A stretch of DNA of 64,000 nt from Cacajao melanocephalus (Eukaryota > Chordata > Mammalia > Primates > Pitheciidae): contig CAUYLG010026915.1 of the NCBI GenBank assembly GCA_963573385.1, positions 83,423 to 147,422 of the forward strand, in the 5' to 3' direction. The notes below the pieces were generated by a model, which was not told the origin of the DNA, made no database searches, and saw nothing but the letters and a program-made list of their open reading frames with translations. This document shows positions 1 through 17,636 of the stretch, piece after piece. Both the position numbers and the translations under genes were made by a program. The first letter of the stretch is position 1; every line of letters starts with the position of its first letter.

Positions 1-933
<933 letters not shown>

Positions 934-1959
934 TTACCAAGGATGACCCCAGCGTGCCTCCCCTCTCCTGGCTCCCCTGATTTTGTGCCCTGCAACTTCC
1001 TCCTGATCACTGAAGCCCCCTTTCTCAGTTCCCAGGAACTCCGCCCCTATGGGAGGCACCAGACACATGTTGTCATTGCCCACGGAATGTGGCTTTTCTC
1101 TCTGCAGGAAAGGTGGAGGGGGGCCATGCCCCAGGACGGGGAGAGGGCCGCTGCTGGGACCTGCAAATATGTGTGAATGACGGAACGCAAACTGCTCCTG
1201 CTTTAATCAGTTACGTTGAAATGCAGCTTTCATTGCCCCTCATGAAAAATAATCCCGAGATGAAAAGCATTCTGGAGACTGGTTGCGTAACAATAGGAGT
1301 GTTAACACTACTGAACTGCATCCTTAAAAAAGGCTAAGATGATACATTTTATGCTATGTGTGTGTTTGCCACAATTTTTGAAAAAGAATGGCAGCCAAGC
1401 AGTAGAAATAAGATGCAAAAAAGTGTACGTATGTGTTTAACCTTGAGAGGGAAGGTTAAGGGCCTGAGTGCGCCCATCCTGCACCTAGTGTGTCATCCTT
1501 CTCACGGCTTCCCCAGTTAGGGCCAGAATTATTTTAGTCCTTGTGTTCAACAGAGTCGCCTCTGGCCAAGACAGGCAGGGTATCTGAACACAGAATTTTT
1601 CTTCCAGGAGTGAGTCTGTACAACGATAGCCTTTAAAAGGCTTGTTTTGTGGTGACTTCTGTATTTTCCAGGACATGGTCTGGAAACCAATTTCAGTTTT
1701 CTCAGACACTCTAAGCTACTAATCACCTGACAAGCATGCTTTACTGAGAATCATGATTTTTGGTGATACTCATCTACAGTAAGAAGGGTGCTAAGTGTTT
1801 ATTGGTGTATAGCTTTGTTTCTCATTGCTTCAAAGACAAAACTCACTTTGGGTTGCCCTGGTTTCAGACTAGTTTTCACACTAAAAATAGATGAAGTTCT
1901 AGAATTTTCTCTGGGGCACAAAGGCGAGAGCCTGTGGTCCCTGCCAGTGAGCTGAGACT

Positions 1960-2410
1960 GTGTAGCAGATTGAATTGTGTCCCCCTAAAAGATATATTAA
2001 AGTCCCAGTCCCCAGTAAGTGTGGATGTGGCCTTATTTGAAAATAGGGTGTTTGCAGATGTAATCAAATTGAGTTAAGATGAGGTCATACTCGATTAGGG
2101 CACACCCAGGGACAAGGCAAGGGAGATGTGGGCACAGAGGCACAGAGGAGACACGGGATAAAAGCCATGTGAAGGAGGAAGCAGAGATTAGGGGGATGCA
2201 GCTACAAGTCAAAGAACGCTGAGGATTGCCGGAAGCTGGGAGGCAGACATGGATGCTCTTTCCCGCTTTCCCTACGGCCTTCAGAGTGAACATGGGCCTG
2301 CTGAAGCCCAACTTCCAATTTCTGGCCTCCAGAACTGTGGGGGAGGGAAAGCCTGCTCTCCTAAGCCATCCAGTTCACAGTACCTTCTAACGGCTGCCCC
2401 AGGAAACATC
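1960..2410 (+). mobile_element. MaLR-like (MLT1 group) solo LTR
   Basis: It starts near tgtagcagattgaattgtgt and ends near taagccatccagttcacagt followed by ctgccccaggaaac, the ends of a MLT1-like LTR in sense orientation. Internal blocks (gatgaggtcata, gatgcagctacaag, gcctccagaactgtg) match the same family. No internal retroviral sequence is present. The same family is seen at 10523-10973. Confidence 0.6.
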
Positions 2411-2526
2411 TACATGCAATCATGGACATTAAACTCACGGGTACTAATGGGTGTGAATTCTTCTCATTATAACATCAAGAAGATTGGCCAGTACTACATT
2501 ACAAGTGGGAACCAATAAACTGGAAC

Positions 2527-2809
2527 TTTTTTTTTGAGACAGAGTTTTGCTCTTGTTGCCCAGGCTGGAGTACAGTGGCATGATCTCGGCTCACTGCCTC
2601 CTGGATTCAAGTAATTCTGCTGCCTCAGTCTCCCAAATAGCTGGGATTACAGGTGCTTGCTACCATGCCCAGCTACCTTTTGTATTTTTAGTAAAGATGG
2701 GGTTTTGCCATGTTTGCCAGGCTGGTCTCGAACTCCTGACCTCAGGTGATCTACCTGCCTTGGCCTCCCATAGTGCTGGAATTACAGGCATGAGTCACTG
2801 CGCCCGGCC
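2527..2809 (-). mobile_element. Alu, minus strand
   Basis: A full dimeric Alu running from oligo(T) to cgcccggcc. A perfect 9-bp target duplication, aactggaac, lies at 2518-2526 and 2810-2818. It is sense relative to HIPK2. Confidence 0.95.
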
Positions 2810-3002
2810 AACTGGAACAATTTTTAAGCAGCTGGTATAAAGTTTTTAAAATGTTTCAGAAACCAAATGGTATTTCTACTAAGGCTGGCTGTTAATTGTT
2901 TAAGGTCAAAGTCAACCACTGCAGTTGAATAATGTGGATTTCAACCCATTATCTTATACTACTATTGTAGAAGTCTTGGTGCCCTTGGTTTTAAAGGGCT
3001 TA

Positions 3003-3119
<117 letters not shown>

Positions 3120-3477
3120 TCAAGAGAGGCAAAAGCCGATTGGTAATGTGACTTATCTCCTTGTCACTGGGACTCAAGCCTTGGAGCTCCTGTGTCTCAC
3201 AGAGGGCCTCTTTCCCATCTTTCAGAAGCAATTTTGATTCTTCAAGGACCTGCACACCTGCAATTCTTTTCTCTTTTCATCCACAGCAGCCCATCCCACC
3301 TTCCTATGTACATGTCAGGGGCCAGCTCCAAGTCAGGTACGGAGCATTCTAGCACAAGCTGATCAAGGTCTGTCACATCCTCGATCAGCCTACAGGCTTT
3401 CCTGAGTTTAAGGAATAAGGCAAGATTCCATTGTGGAAAAGTAGGGGCCTTTTCCAGCATTTTCCAATGTTATCTAA

Positions 3478-3690
3478 TAAACTCTTATGCACATAGCTCT
3501 TGCTGTGTGCCAGACATTGTTCTAAAGCATGTTCATCCATTTAATAGCTTTGACAACCACAGTTAGGTAGCACAATTACATCCCCATTTTCCAGATGGGG
3601 AAACAGGAAGGGAAAGCTCAAGGCACTTGTCGTGGTCACATGGCCAATAGGTGGCAGCTGGCCCTAGAGTCTGTATCTGGGCTGACCCTC
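3478..3690 (-). mobile_element. MIR SINE, minus strand
   Basis: Antisense MIR core: gtgtgccagacattgttcta, then ccccattttccagatgggga and a ggtcacatggccaa block. Divergence is high, as usual for this mammal-wide family. It carries a CTCF-like sequence at 3643-3659. Confidence 0.8.
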
Positions 3691-4338
3691 CACTGGTGGC
3701 TGAGGCACAGACATACATTCCCCCATGGCTGGGGAAACTGCTGTTTCCAATTACTGTGGGTTTTTGGACTCAGCCGTGAGGTAATGCAGAGGTAATGAAC
3801 CCTCAAAATCTCACTGAAGAACAGCACACCTGGAGCAGCTTAAGTCCTGGGAGCAGCTGGACGTGCGGGACCGACGCTCTCCAGTAAAACAGCAGCGAAC
3901 TCCAGCTTCACCCTCCTCCTCCGGAGGACTCTCTTTACTGGACCTGACCTTGACACTCACCCTCACAGTTGCCAAATGCCGGGCCTCCCATCAATGGCCT
4001 AAGAGGGCTTGCTCACTCCCAAATCTCTTTTCTGAGTCTTTGGTGACCACTGGACACACATTATCTTTAAGCCATATTAGAATTTTTCCATTTAAAAAAA
4101 AAAAACCAGAAAAACAAAAAAACACCCACCAACCCACTGGAAAAAACAGAAATACCTAAAATGAAACATACTTAAGACTTTATTAGTTTCTTTTTTTACC
4201 AGGAAAATATTTTAATTTCAATTGCTAGGCACAGATCAAAGTGAAAGCAAAATATATTTCTGTTAAAGCAAAGCTCCTACCCTTGGAGTTGAAGGTTTAT
4301 GGTGACCTGTGTGACCCAGATGCCTCCCTGGGCCTTAG

Positions 4339-5010
<672 letters not shown>

Positions 5011-5133
5011 ATAACATGGGGACTCTCACAGGCAGCAACAGGCCGAGGGAAAGAGGGGCTTTTGAGCATTCAGATTCAGCCACACTGTGTATTAACAATA
5101 GCCCCCCCACACCCTCATTTGCTGACTGAATCA

Positions 5134-5801
<668 letters not shown>

Positions 5802-6199
5802 TCAGCAGGTTGGAAATGCAGGCAGCTGTTTCTATATGAACACTATCTTTCAAACCTGGGGTGCCATTACTGACCCCTCCTCGGAAGGGCCTGTGGCTCT
5901 TAGGAGAGGCACTGTGCTACAAAGATCCTTCCATTCTTTGGCTTGGTCCCCTCCATGAGTGGAGGACCCACCTGGAAGGCTGGCTGAGATGAAGGACAGG
6001 GCTGTCTTTAGAACACACCTACAGGGAACCACATCTACTGACTTCATTACTTCATACGCTAATCAAATGAGCTAACAACCATTTTAGAGATATTCAGAAG
6101 TTATCTGTCGTAACTGACAGCCTGGGAAACCAATTTTAGAGAGTGCCTGGTTTTTACAAAGGAATTCTGAAATGCATGTCTTCTATTTTCTTCTGTTCA

Positions 6200-6362
6200 T
6201 CTAGAGATGGGAACTCACTATGTTGCCTAGGCTGGAGTGCACTAGCTACTCACAGGTACGGTCATAGCTCACTACAGCCTTGAACTCCGGAACTCAAACA
6301 ATCCTTTTGCCTCAGCCTCCTGAGTAGCTGGGTCTACAGGAATACACAACCACATCCAACTC
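6200..6362 (-). mobile_element. Old Alu left monomer (FLAM or AluJ-like), minus strand
   Basis: Diverged left arm with gttgcctaggctggagtgca and cctgagtagctgggtctaca. There is no right arm and no clear poly(T). Confidence 0.75.
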
Positions 6363-6444
6363 GAGGCATTCTATTTTCAGGAATATGTAAAACAAGTTGC
6401 CCTCCTCCCAAAATAATGTCCAATATCTGTTCATGCCAATTATC

Positions 6445-6625
<181 letters not shown>

Positions 6626-6985
6626 TAAGGAAACATTGCTATTTTTTTTATTAGGTTCAAAAAAGCTAATCTCCTTAAAAGTTATCTAATGTTACAATTA
6701 TAGAACCGTATTCATCAGTAGAGAGTCTGGTATCAACTAGGATTCCAGCGTAAACTCCATGAAGAAACTGCTCCTGAATGTAGGTGTTCTGTCCCTTCAA
6801 GGAAATCACCTAAACCCCAACAGAACATTTCCCAGGGAGCTGGTAATCAACACGAAAGAGACCACCCAGGTACATCTTCCTTTCTAAGAATTCGTCATGA
6901 TTAGGTAGGGGTATGTTTTGCACAAAACCAGGCTCAAAGTCTGAGATATGGACAGAGCTTATGTTTTTTAAAAAAATATGTCTCA

Positions 6986-7314
<329 letters not shown>

Positions 7315-7631
7315 GTGTCTCAAGGCATTCTGCTGATAATGAAATGCATTAGGCTGACTTTTTTGTCTTCTCTATAAATTTTCCACTTGACTAAGCGATG
7401 CTAGAAGAGGCTACTTTCTCACCCTTTCTGCAGCCTGGAGTGGGCGTGAAGGGAGCTGGGGAGACTTTTCTCTTGGTTACCTTTCTCCCACCTAGCACGA
7501 GAGCAGGGAGGAAGGGGGTGATCAGAAAAACCCCCAGTGGTCTTGGATCTTCTAGCTGAATTTTTCTCTACTGAAAAAGCACCTCCTCTTCCCCCTTTGA
7601 ATTTGTTCTCATTGCTAATCTTTTTTCTTTA

Positions 7632-9186
<1,555 letters not shown>

Positions 9187-10239
9187 CCAAAAGCAAGGGA
9201 ATATCTGAAAAGAACATTACCACAAAAAGTATTATGGTGTCAGAACCTGCTTTTCTTTCTGCCCTCCCTGTTCTAGAGTCAGGGGTGGCCTCCTGCCTCC
9301 TCTGACATGAATCCAGGCCTTTTGATGGGAGGAGAGTTCTGGCCTGGACTTGCTGGCTTAAGGATCACATGCATTCTCACCTCTGTCCCCACATTCCTAT
9401 CACCTGGCTCCATGGCTGGCCCCTGCCCTCTTGCAGCCTGATGTTTGGATGTTGGATACTCAAGTCTTAGGAAGAGGCCTGTCTGGCCCAAGGGGACATC
9501 TCTGAACCTGACTATGGGCCTGCTCTTCCTATCAGGTTAGTTAGATTCTTATGGCCCAGAAGGCTGTTCCTAACCCATGGAAACCTCGTTTTTCAGTTTC
9601 TGTTCCCCGGTGATTAACAAGGCAGACTGCAACAACTAAAACGGCCACACAAAGTCACTTTAGTGATGTTCTTTAGCAGGAAACACCAGACATAGATTTT
9701 GACGACTGACATGACATAGTCAGGGCCTGTGAAAACTGCTTGTAGTCCAACAAGAAAACGAAATGGCAGCCATTCGTGGCAGCATGATACATGCAGCAGA
9801 ATATTCCTGCTGTGACCATCAAGAGCCAATGCCCAGGCATCTGGCTAGGTGTCTAGGAGACACTACTGTCCTCGAAGGCCTCCGACGCTGAGAAAGCCAC
9901 GTCAAAGCACACAGGACAACTCAAGTCGAATACAAAATGCGTGTCACAGAAACACACAGACACAAAAATCGAGCCAACACAGCACATCACATGCTCTAGC
10001 GACTCCCACGTTAGAAAACAAAGCAGAACGCAAGAACAAAACAGACCACAAAAAAAAGCCCCAAACACAACCCCTGCCTAATCCCTTCATCTCCCTGCAG
10101 CTGCCGCTCTAGTTCTCGGCTCCCCTTCAAGGCCTACACTCTGGAGAGTCGTCTCCCCCGCGGTTCCCACCTCTTCACCTCGCATCAATTTCTCAGCCTC
10201 CTCTAATTGGAGTCAGACACTCTGTGCCACTGACGCGCT
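9187..10239. other. Single-copy intronic segment with A/C-rich block
   Basis: No repeat recognised. The block 9895-10080 is rich in A and C on the plus strand, poor in T, and keeps about ten CpG dinucleotides. Confidence 0.5.
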
Positions 10240-11925
10240 GCACTTGTTGAGATCAGTGGTGATCACCATGTTGTCACATCCGTTGATCAACTCCTTAGCT
10301 CTGTGACCCGGGAGCTGCATTTCTTTCACATGGTGACCATTCCCTCCCGTCCTGAAACACTTGTTCTTGGTTTTCATGACACCGCATGCTCCCCCATCTG
10401 TCCCGCATCTGCTGTGGGCTGCCCATTTCCTCTGTACACTCACCCTCTTCTATCCAACTGCTGTGTGTTGGCCAAGTCCTAGGCCCTGCCTCTTCTCTCC
10501 TTCCACCCTTGCCTTAGCTAATTGTTATGGGTTGAACTGTGTCCCCCAAAAAGGTATGTTGAACTCCTAATTCCTGGCACCTCACCACGTGACTTTACTT
10601 AGGAATGGAGCTGTTGCAGATATAATTAGCTAAGATGCGGTCATACTGGAGTAGGTAGGCCCCAATCCAATGTGACTTGCATCTGTGTAAGAGGGAAATC
10701 TGGACATAGACACTGACACGGTGGTAAGACCGTCATGTGAAAAGGGAGGAAGAGATTGGAGTGATGCTGCTACAAGCCAAGGAGCACCTGGAGCCACCAG
10801 AGGCGGGAAGAGACAAGGAAGGCTCCACCCCTACAGCCTTCAGAGGGAGCGTGGCCCTGCTGACACCTTGATTTTGGATGTCTAGCCTCTAGAATCACAA
10901 GAAAATAGAAGTGGGTTGTTTTAAGCCAGACGTTTTGTGGTACCTGTTTCAGCAGCCCTAGGAAACTGACGCAGTCATCTTACTCCACGGATTTAAATTC
11001 CATTTGTATTTCCAGGTTTGTCTCCATCTTGGAGTTTTCCTTCTGGCTCTAGATTTACATTCTGGAATCCAGGTATTGCCTCTGGAATGTCTCATAGTCA
11101 TCTCCAATTCCACATGTCTAGAAGGGAACTCTTCTCTGATCCCCCCTCTCTAAACATATGCCTTCCGCTGTCTTCATTTTATGAAATGGAATCAACACCC
11201 TCGAGTGGCTTAGCCAGAGATGTGGGGAAGATCTTTGATTCCTTGCTCTCCCTTCATCCCCATCATCTATCCACTAACATGGCCAGCTCCAAAGTCTCAA
11301 GTCAGCCCCTGATTCTCCACCTGCCCTGCTGCAGCAGTGGCGCTGGCCACCCCGGCGTCACCTGGAGCTTCCACTGCAGCCTCTCCACTTGCCTCTCCCT
11401 TCCTCCTGCCCACTTCCTCCATGGCAGCCACAGGGAACAGATGGCACTGTGCCTTGCTGTAAGCCTTCAGTGACTCCCCACTGGACTTGGAATAAAATCT
11501 AAACCCCTCCACGGCCATGGGGCCTCCAGGATTGGAACCCCGTCCACCTCTCCAGCCATCACTGCCAACCACTCTCTTAGCTCAATACGCTCCAGGCCCA
11601 TCGGTTTCCTTTCCATTTCCAAGAGTACCTGGAGCTCCTCTGGAGCTAGAGTCTTCATGGGATGCTGTTGCTTCTGCCTTAAATGCTCTCCCTGCTAGCT
11701 GTCACATGGCTGCCTCTTTCTCATCCCTCAAATCTCAGCTCAACTGTCACGCTACAGACGGGCCTCCCTTGATCCCAGTTAGTCTTCATATACGGTGCCA
11801 TAAATGCCACTTCGCAGCACTTCCTTAATAACCTGCTCACTGTCTGTCTTCCCTGACCAAGTCCGTGAGGGCAGCACAGGCATTTGGTAGCCACTCAATA
11901 AGCATTTGCTGATCAAATAAACCTT
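10240..11925 (+). mobile_element. Long L2 LINE copy, sense, interrupted by an LTR
   Basis: Collinear L2 blocks can be followed over about 1.2 kb: gatcaccatgttgtcacatc and cctgaaacacttgttcttgg (3' part of the L2 reverse-transcriptase ORF), then gactccccactggacttgga, cacctctccagccatcactg, a ctcagctcaactgtcac block, and the terminal gagggcagcacaggcatttg with ctcaataagcatttgctg. The LTR at 10523-10973 splits it. Many frame breaks. Confidence 0.8.
10523..10973 (+). mobile_element. MaLR-like (MLT1 group) solo LTR inside L2
   Basis: Begins tgttatgggttgaactgtgt and ends agcagccctaggaaactga. Same family as 1960-2410, in the same orientation. No internal region. Confidence 0.65.
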
Positions 11926-12676
11926 TATTAAATACGAGCAAGTGCCAAAATATGTGATTAAGACAAAGCTCTAAGGCAGTGCAGACAAAAAAGAGTAGAA
12001 GGGCTGAATCGTTATGAAGCAATCAAGGCTTGGACATGAGGGGCAGGTGTAGCCCAAGGAACAGCAGCAGCTGAGGCCCAGAGAGGGAGGGGCACGAGCA
12101 TCCGGCTCATGCTCACCTGTGCAGGGCAGACAGCAGGAGAGCCGAGGACACCTTCTTGCAGGTGGCTCACAAAAGAATTACGGCAAAAATGACAGAGAGG
12201 AGCAGCAGGAGGGCTGGAAGTGGCACCTGAGTCCTGCAGGGTTAGAAACTGGGACCTCAGGGATTTAGCCCAAACCTCTTATTTTATGGCCATCATCATT
12301 ACTAAGCCCTCGAGGGCCCATGGCTTAGCTCTTATGTTGAAGCCTTTACCCCGCAATGTCCCACTGCAACACGCTAAATCGTGTCCTCTCCCATCTAGGC
12401 CTCACTACAACTGCCTGCTGCTCTCTCGCCTTTGGTTTTAACCTTTTCCAATCCACTCTGAATCCCTTTCCCATCCCTAAAGGTACAAGCCTTTTCCCTG
12501 CACTCATGAGCCATATTTCAGATGCAGCCTGCCCCCCTCCCACCCCTTTCCATTCAAACAGAAACTGCCCACTGTCTCTGTGCTGGCTCTACCAGGTGAC
12601 AAGCATACAAAGATCAGTGACATACTGAGACCACATTGGTCCAATAAATACTAACTGAGCACCCACTCGCCCCACA
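11926..12676. other. Intronic segment, possible L2 remnants
   Basis: The pyrimidine-rich sequence at 12260-12610 is L2-like in composition but I could not align it to a specific region. The rest looks single-copy. Confidence 0.35.
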
Positions 12677-12822
12677 GAACCACCTTAAAGAATTTCCTCA
12701 TTGCTATTTTGGGACATCAAAAATACTGGAAACATATATATGAAGTGTCAGACAAAATCTGCACCTAAGAAAGAAGACTCATTCCTTTCCAGCATTCCCA
12801 AAGCAAGCCACTAAACATTCTT
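12677..12822 (+). repeat. Local duplication, copy 1
   Basis: Aligns over about 146 bases with 14262-14406. The best block is gaagtgtcagacaaaatctg followed by 15 further identical bases. It is not a family I recognise. Similarity may extend weakly about 45 bases further right. Confidence 0.85.
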
Positions 12823-13296
12823 GTTCTGGTGAACAAGAGTCAATAATTGACATTTTTGAAACATAAATACATTTGCATATCTGCCCCTACTTATACCTCG
12901 TGGAGGGCGGGGTCTGCATCTCACTCGTCCTTGATCCTCAGCCTGGCACAGAGAAGCTGCTCTGTAAACAGCTGCTCAACACCCAGCCCATGAACCCTCG
13001 AGTAAGGAAGGTACTTCCCCAGCTGGTGCCTGGGAATCTTTGGGGACTTCAGAGTATTTTTCCTGTGACCTGATCTTGCAGAGTCCTTGTCCCCCTGCTC
13101 TGCTAGTCTATAAGGCTCTGAGGTCCTAGAAGTTCAAAGCCAAGTCTAAAATCTGTTTCTTTTCATCCAGCCCGCCTGAAGCATGTTGGGTGGTTGCTAA
13201 AATGTGCTTAGTCTTCAGGGAAGCTCATTCTTACGGATGGTCATTCTGAGCCAGAATTTGTTTCAGGCTGTCCTCATTCACATATTAGAATATTCA

Positions 13297-13602
<306 letters not shown>

Positions 13603-14261
13603 TTACTAAGTGTTTCCTCTGTGCTAGGTACTGTGCTGAGTGCTAAAGATCAAAAAGTAATCCAAACCTCGCGGCTCCTCCAGGAGTTCACCATCTAGCC
13701 GAGGCAGTAGCATACGACAGCTGACATACAGTGTGTGAAGTGTGTACAGAGTACGTAAAAGAGGGGCGAATTGGAGGAGGAGAGGCAAAGCAGGATGGGC
13801 TTCCCAGGAGTCTGAGTGGAGCCTGTAAGTGGCCTGGCGGGGGTGGCCACCACACACAGGGCAGCGCAAGTCCCCCAACCCCCATGTCTCTGCTGTATCT
13901 CTAGCGCCTAGCATGCAGCCTGAGTGTGTAGGTGCTCCATACACATTTGTAGAAGGAATGAATCTGTGCCAAGTGCACACCCGCAGCAGCTGCCAGTTTT
14001 CCCCGGAGCTGGCAATGCCACCTTGTCAACAACTCCTATGTAAGAGGCAGACAGCTTGGCCTTTCTGTTTCAGAGTTTAGAGGGGTTTTTGGGTTGATCA
14101 TCACATTTCAGTTGCTTCCATGGGGCCTGTTTCTGTTCTCGGTTCGGTTTCGGGCAGGCAGGGCTGCTTCCTGAATGCTGTGAGTGAGCATCTCCGGGTT
14201 CTGTTACGACTGAGGTCTCATTTGCTGCTCCTCACCTTCCCTGCTACAGCACCACCCTATG

Positions 14262-14406
14262 GAACCATCTTAAAGAGTCGCCTCATGACTATTTTGGGAC
14301 ATCCAAAATACTTTAAACACACATGAAGTGTCAGACAAAATCTGCACCTAAGAAAGAAGGAGATGATTTTTTCCCAACATTCTCATAGCAAGACACTGAA
14401 AATTCT
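14262..14406 (+). repeat. Local duplication, copy 2
   Basis: Diverged direct copy of 12677-12822, offset 1585 bases. The 13297 Alu lies between them and is absent from both copies. Confidence 0.85.
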
Positions 14407-14624
14407 ATTTTTCTATAGAAAGAGAAAAAAAAACGGCTGTCATTTTGGACACCATCAATATGGAAGCTTTGATAATTTAACTCCACTCGCTTTCTGGACT
14501 GCACACACTGAAAAGCATGCCCAGGTGATGTCCAGATCAAGTGGCCCTGTAGGGCAATGGCCTCCAATGGAGGTGTGGAGGCTGCAGAAGTCAAGAGGGC
14601 CCGGCCCACACGTGGAATCCCAGT

Positions 14625-14772
14625 GTTCATGGGATCAAATCCCAGCCCCGTCAGGTACTGGCTGTGTACCCACTCCTGGGTACTAGTATGAGGATTAGGT
14701 TAAACAGAGCATCACAGGGGGCACCTTGCATAGGCCCTGGCATAGAGTAGGCAGCCAAACAATATTAAATCA
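14625..14772 (+). mobile_element. MIR SINE, plus strand
   Basis: Contains tcaaatcccagccccgtcag, ggctgtgtaccc, gaggattaggtt and ctggcatagagtaggcagcc in MIR order. Confidence 0.7.
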
Positions 14773-14816
14773 CTTATCTATAATACGTCTAAGTCCACGT
14801 AGAAGCAATGAAATAA

Positions 14817-15110
<294 letters not shown>

Positions 15111-15252
15111 TTCCTTATTTTTTAAAGTCACTTTCTTTCTGATACAGAACGCTCTGCTGAAATATATTAAAGCATATGCACTACACAACTGTTTCATTTA
15201 TTTACACAAAAAGGTGTAAAGATTAATATAACCAACAATGAAGTAACTATCA

Positions 15253-15664
<412 letters not shown>

Positions 15665-16571
15665 CTAACCTAGTGTCCATTTTATTTGATCTTACAGCAG
15701 TGCTGGGTAGATGCAGTGCACTAGGCAATGAGGACTGAAAAGACAGCCCTCGGGCTGCTCCGAGTCCTAACAGTGTGCCAGGATAGAGCTCAGAGTGACG
15801 CCCAGGGAACACAGCCCGGGGAACAGGCTTAGGAGGGTGCTCCCGTGGGTCTAAGGATCCCAACAGGCAGAGTCAAGCACTATTACTGTGTCTGCTCATA
15901 GGATCAGAGGCAACAGAGGGCACAGGATTCAGGGTACAATCCTTTGCTCACCCCAAACACTTTGGCCAAGTCTGAGACCAGAGTCAATGTCTTGCTCATT
16001 TACACACTTCACTGATAAAATAAGAGCAGGGTTCACTGCCACTCCCAACTTGGGCAATAAATCTGCAACTCTAATTGGAGCGCACAGGCAGAGCTGTGCA
16101 TTTCTGGAAAAATGTTACTCAATTTCTCTGAGTTTTTATTTCACCATCTATAAAATGTGATTATCAATCTCGCTTTTTCTCTTGTCTCTACAGCAGCTTA
16201 TGAAGATAAATTATGGTTGGCAGAATTATAAAGCAGTTTGAACTCCTTGGAAGCAAGACACTCTATTAGTCCATGGTATTTTATAATCACTGATATTATA
16301 AGGTGTACTTGAATTGAACTGCAGTGAAAAAGCCCGTTCCCACAAATATATGTAGATTGAAAGTAACCTCAGTATGGCTGGGGCAGAAGCAATCAAAATG
16401 TAAAATTGTATTTCAGATGAGTTGTTAAATCTTATGTTTCCACTGCAAAAATAAGGAGACTTGCATTGCTATCTTGGGCTCTGAGCCCCTTTTTGAGCCG
16501 GTGTCTGGGAGTGGGAGGTGAGGGATTATAGTGAAGCAGCACAGGACCCAAGACACAGGGGCAGAGATCTC

Positions 16572-16625
16572 AAGAGGAGGGAGGAGGAGGAGGAGGAGGA
16601 AGAGGAGGAAGAGGAAGAGGAGGAG
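16572..16625 (+). repeat. (GGA)n purine tract
   Basis: About 54 bases of uninterrupted purines, mostly GGA with GAA variants, followed by ggcggtggtgg. In the HIPK2 transcript it would be a UCC-rich tract. Confidence 0.9.
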
Positions 16626-17618
16626 GCGGTGGTGGCAGCTACTTTAGAGGAATTGGAGTCAGAGGCAGGAGAGAGCTGCACAGAAGACAGAGGAAAGGCA
16701 AGGGCTGGAGGGCACCTTGGGGCAGCTGCATGGAGAGACCACAAGCCCTGTGACCACAGGCGAGCCTGCCGGGAAAACAGGGCAGCCTCCCCACAGGATG
16801 AATGTACACCATGCCTGGGGGGGATCCGGAAAGTCCAAGTGGAGATGTAGATACCAATCGAGGTGAGCTAATCCCAGGTCAACCTGTGATTTGATTCTGA
16901 AAAACACATAGCTTCCTAGGCAAAGAACAGATCGGAGAGAAATAGCTTTGTCTTTGATTAAGGTGTTAGGTAGAAAAGCAAAAGGAAAATGGGACCCAGA
17001 GATGAAGCTCTAGGAGCAAAACACTGGGGGAGGTTGACCAGGTGCCCACCCATTGTGCTGGCTTCCACGGGGCCGTCCTTGGAATGGCCAAGCCAAACAC
17101 CGTGGACCCCAAGGTCTCCGTGCACTCTGCGGCAGGGTGCTTTTGCCTGATTATCAGCTGAAGAAATTAGGGTGCAGAGCTGCTGCAAGAGAACAGGGCT
17201 CTGACTCCAAAAGGGGAGCTGGGGGGACAGACACCCCACTCAAACTTCCAGCTGTTTGGAGCTTGACGTAACGCATGCAGCACCATTGTTGCAGAGATGT
17301 TCTACCTGGGGGACCGCTGCTGATGTCCATAAAACTGTGTGCCGAGGAGGATCACCTCAGACCCTCGCTGTATTTTCAGCTGTCACCAACGGAAGTGCTC
17401 AAGATTTCAGAACGAACCCTCACCTCCATATGGAGGTTGACACAGTTGCAGTTCGGTCTAGATGTTGACATCATTCTCATGCCACACTTGGACAGTATCC
17501 TAAAGGAGGCTGGCTTCCTTGATTCTACTGGCCATTCCCTGTATAATGTTAGAATCAGAGGGGCAGTTTTTTCTATTCATATTGGCAGTGAATATCTTGG
17601 CTCTGAATATGTACTAAA

Positions 17619-17636
17619 TACACACACACACACACG
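17619..17636 (+). repeat. (CA)n microsatellite
   Basis: Nine CA units. Confidence 0.9.

Noticed and set aside
11018..11473. 151-codon plus-strand open frame
   Set aside because: Falls inside a sense L2 LINE and is explained by it.
14510..14530. p53 half-site (aagcatgccc)
   Set aside because: Only a single half-site; no paired decamer at proper spacing, and such halves are frequent by chance.
14625..14772. tRNA gene
   Set aside because: The tRNA-like text (tcaaatcccagcc) belongs to a MIR, a tRNA-derived SINE; no cloverleaf.
16518..16850. Open frame with a poly-glutamate run
   Set aside because: The run is the translation of a GGA simple repeat; nothing else supports a gene.
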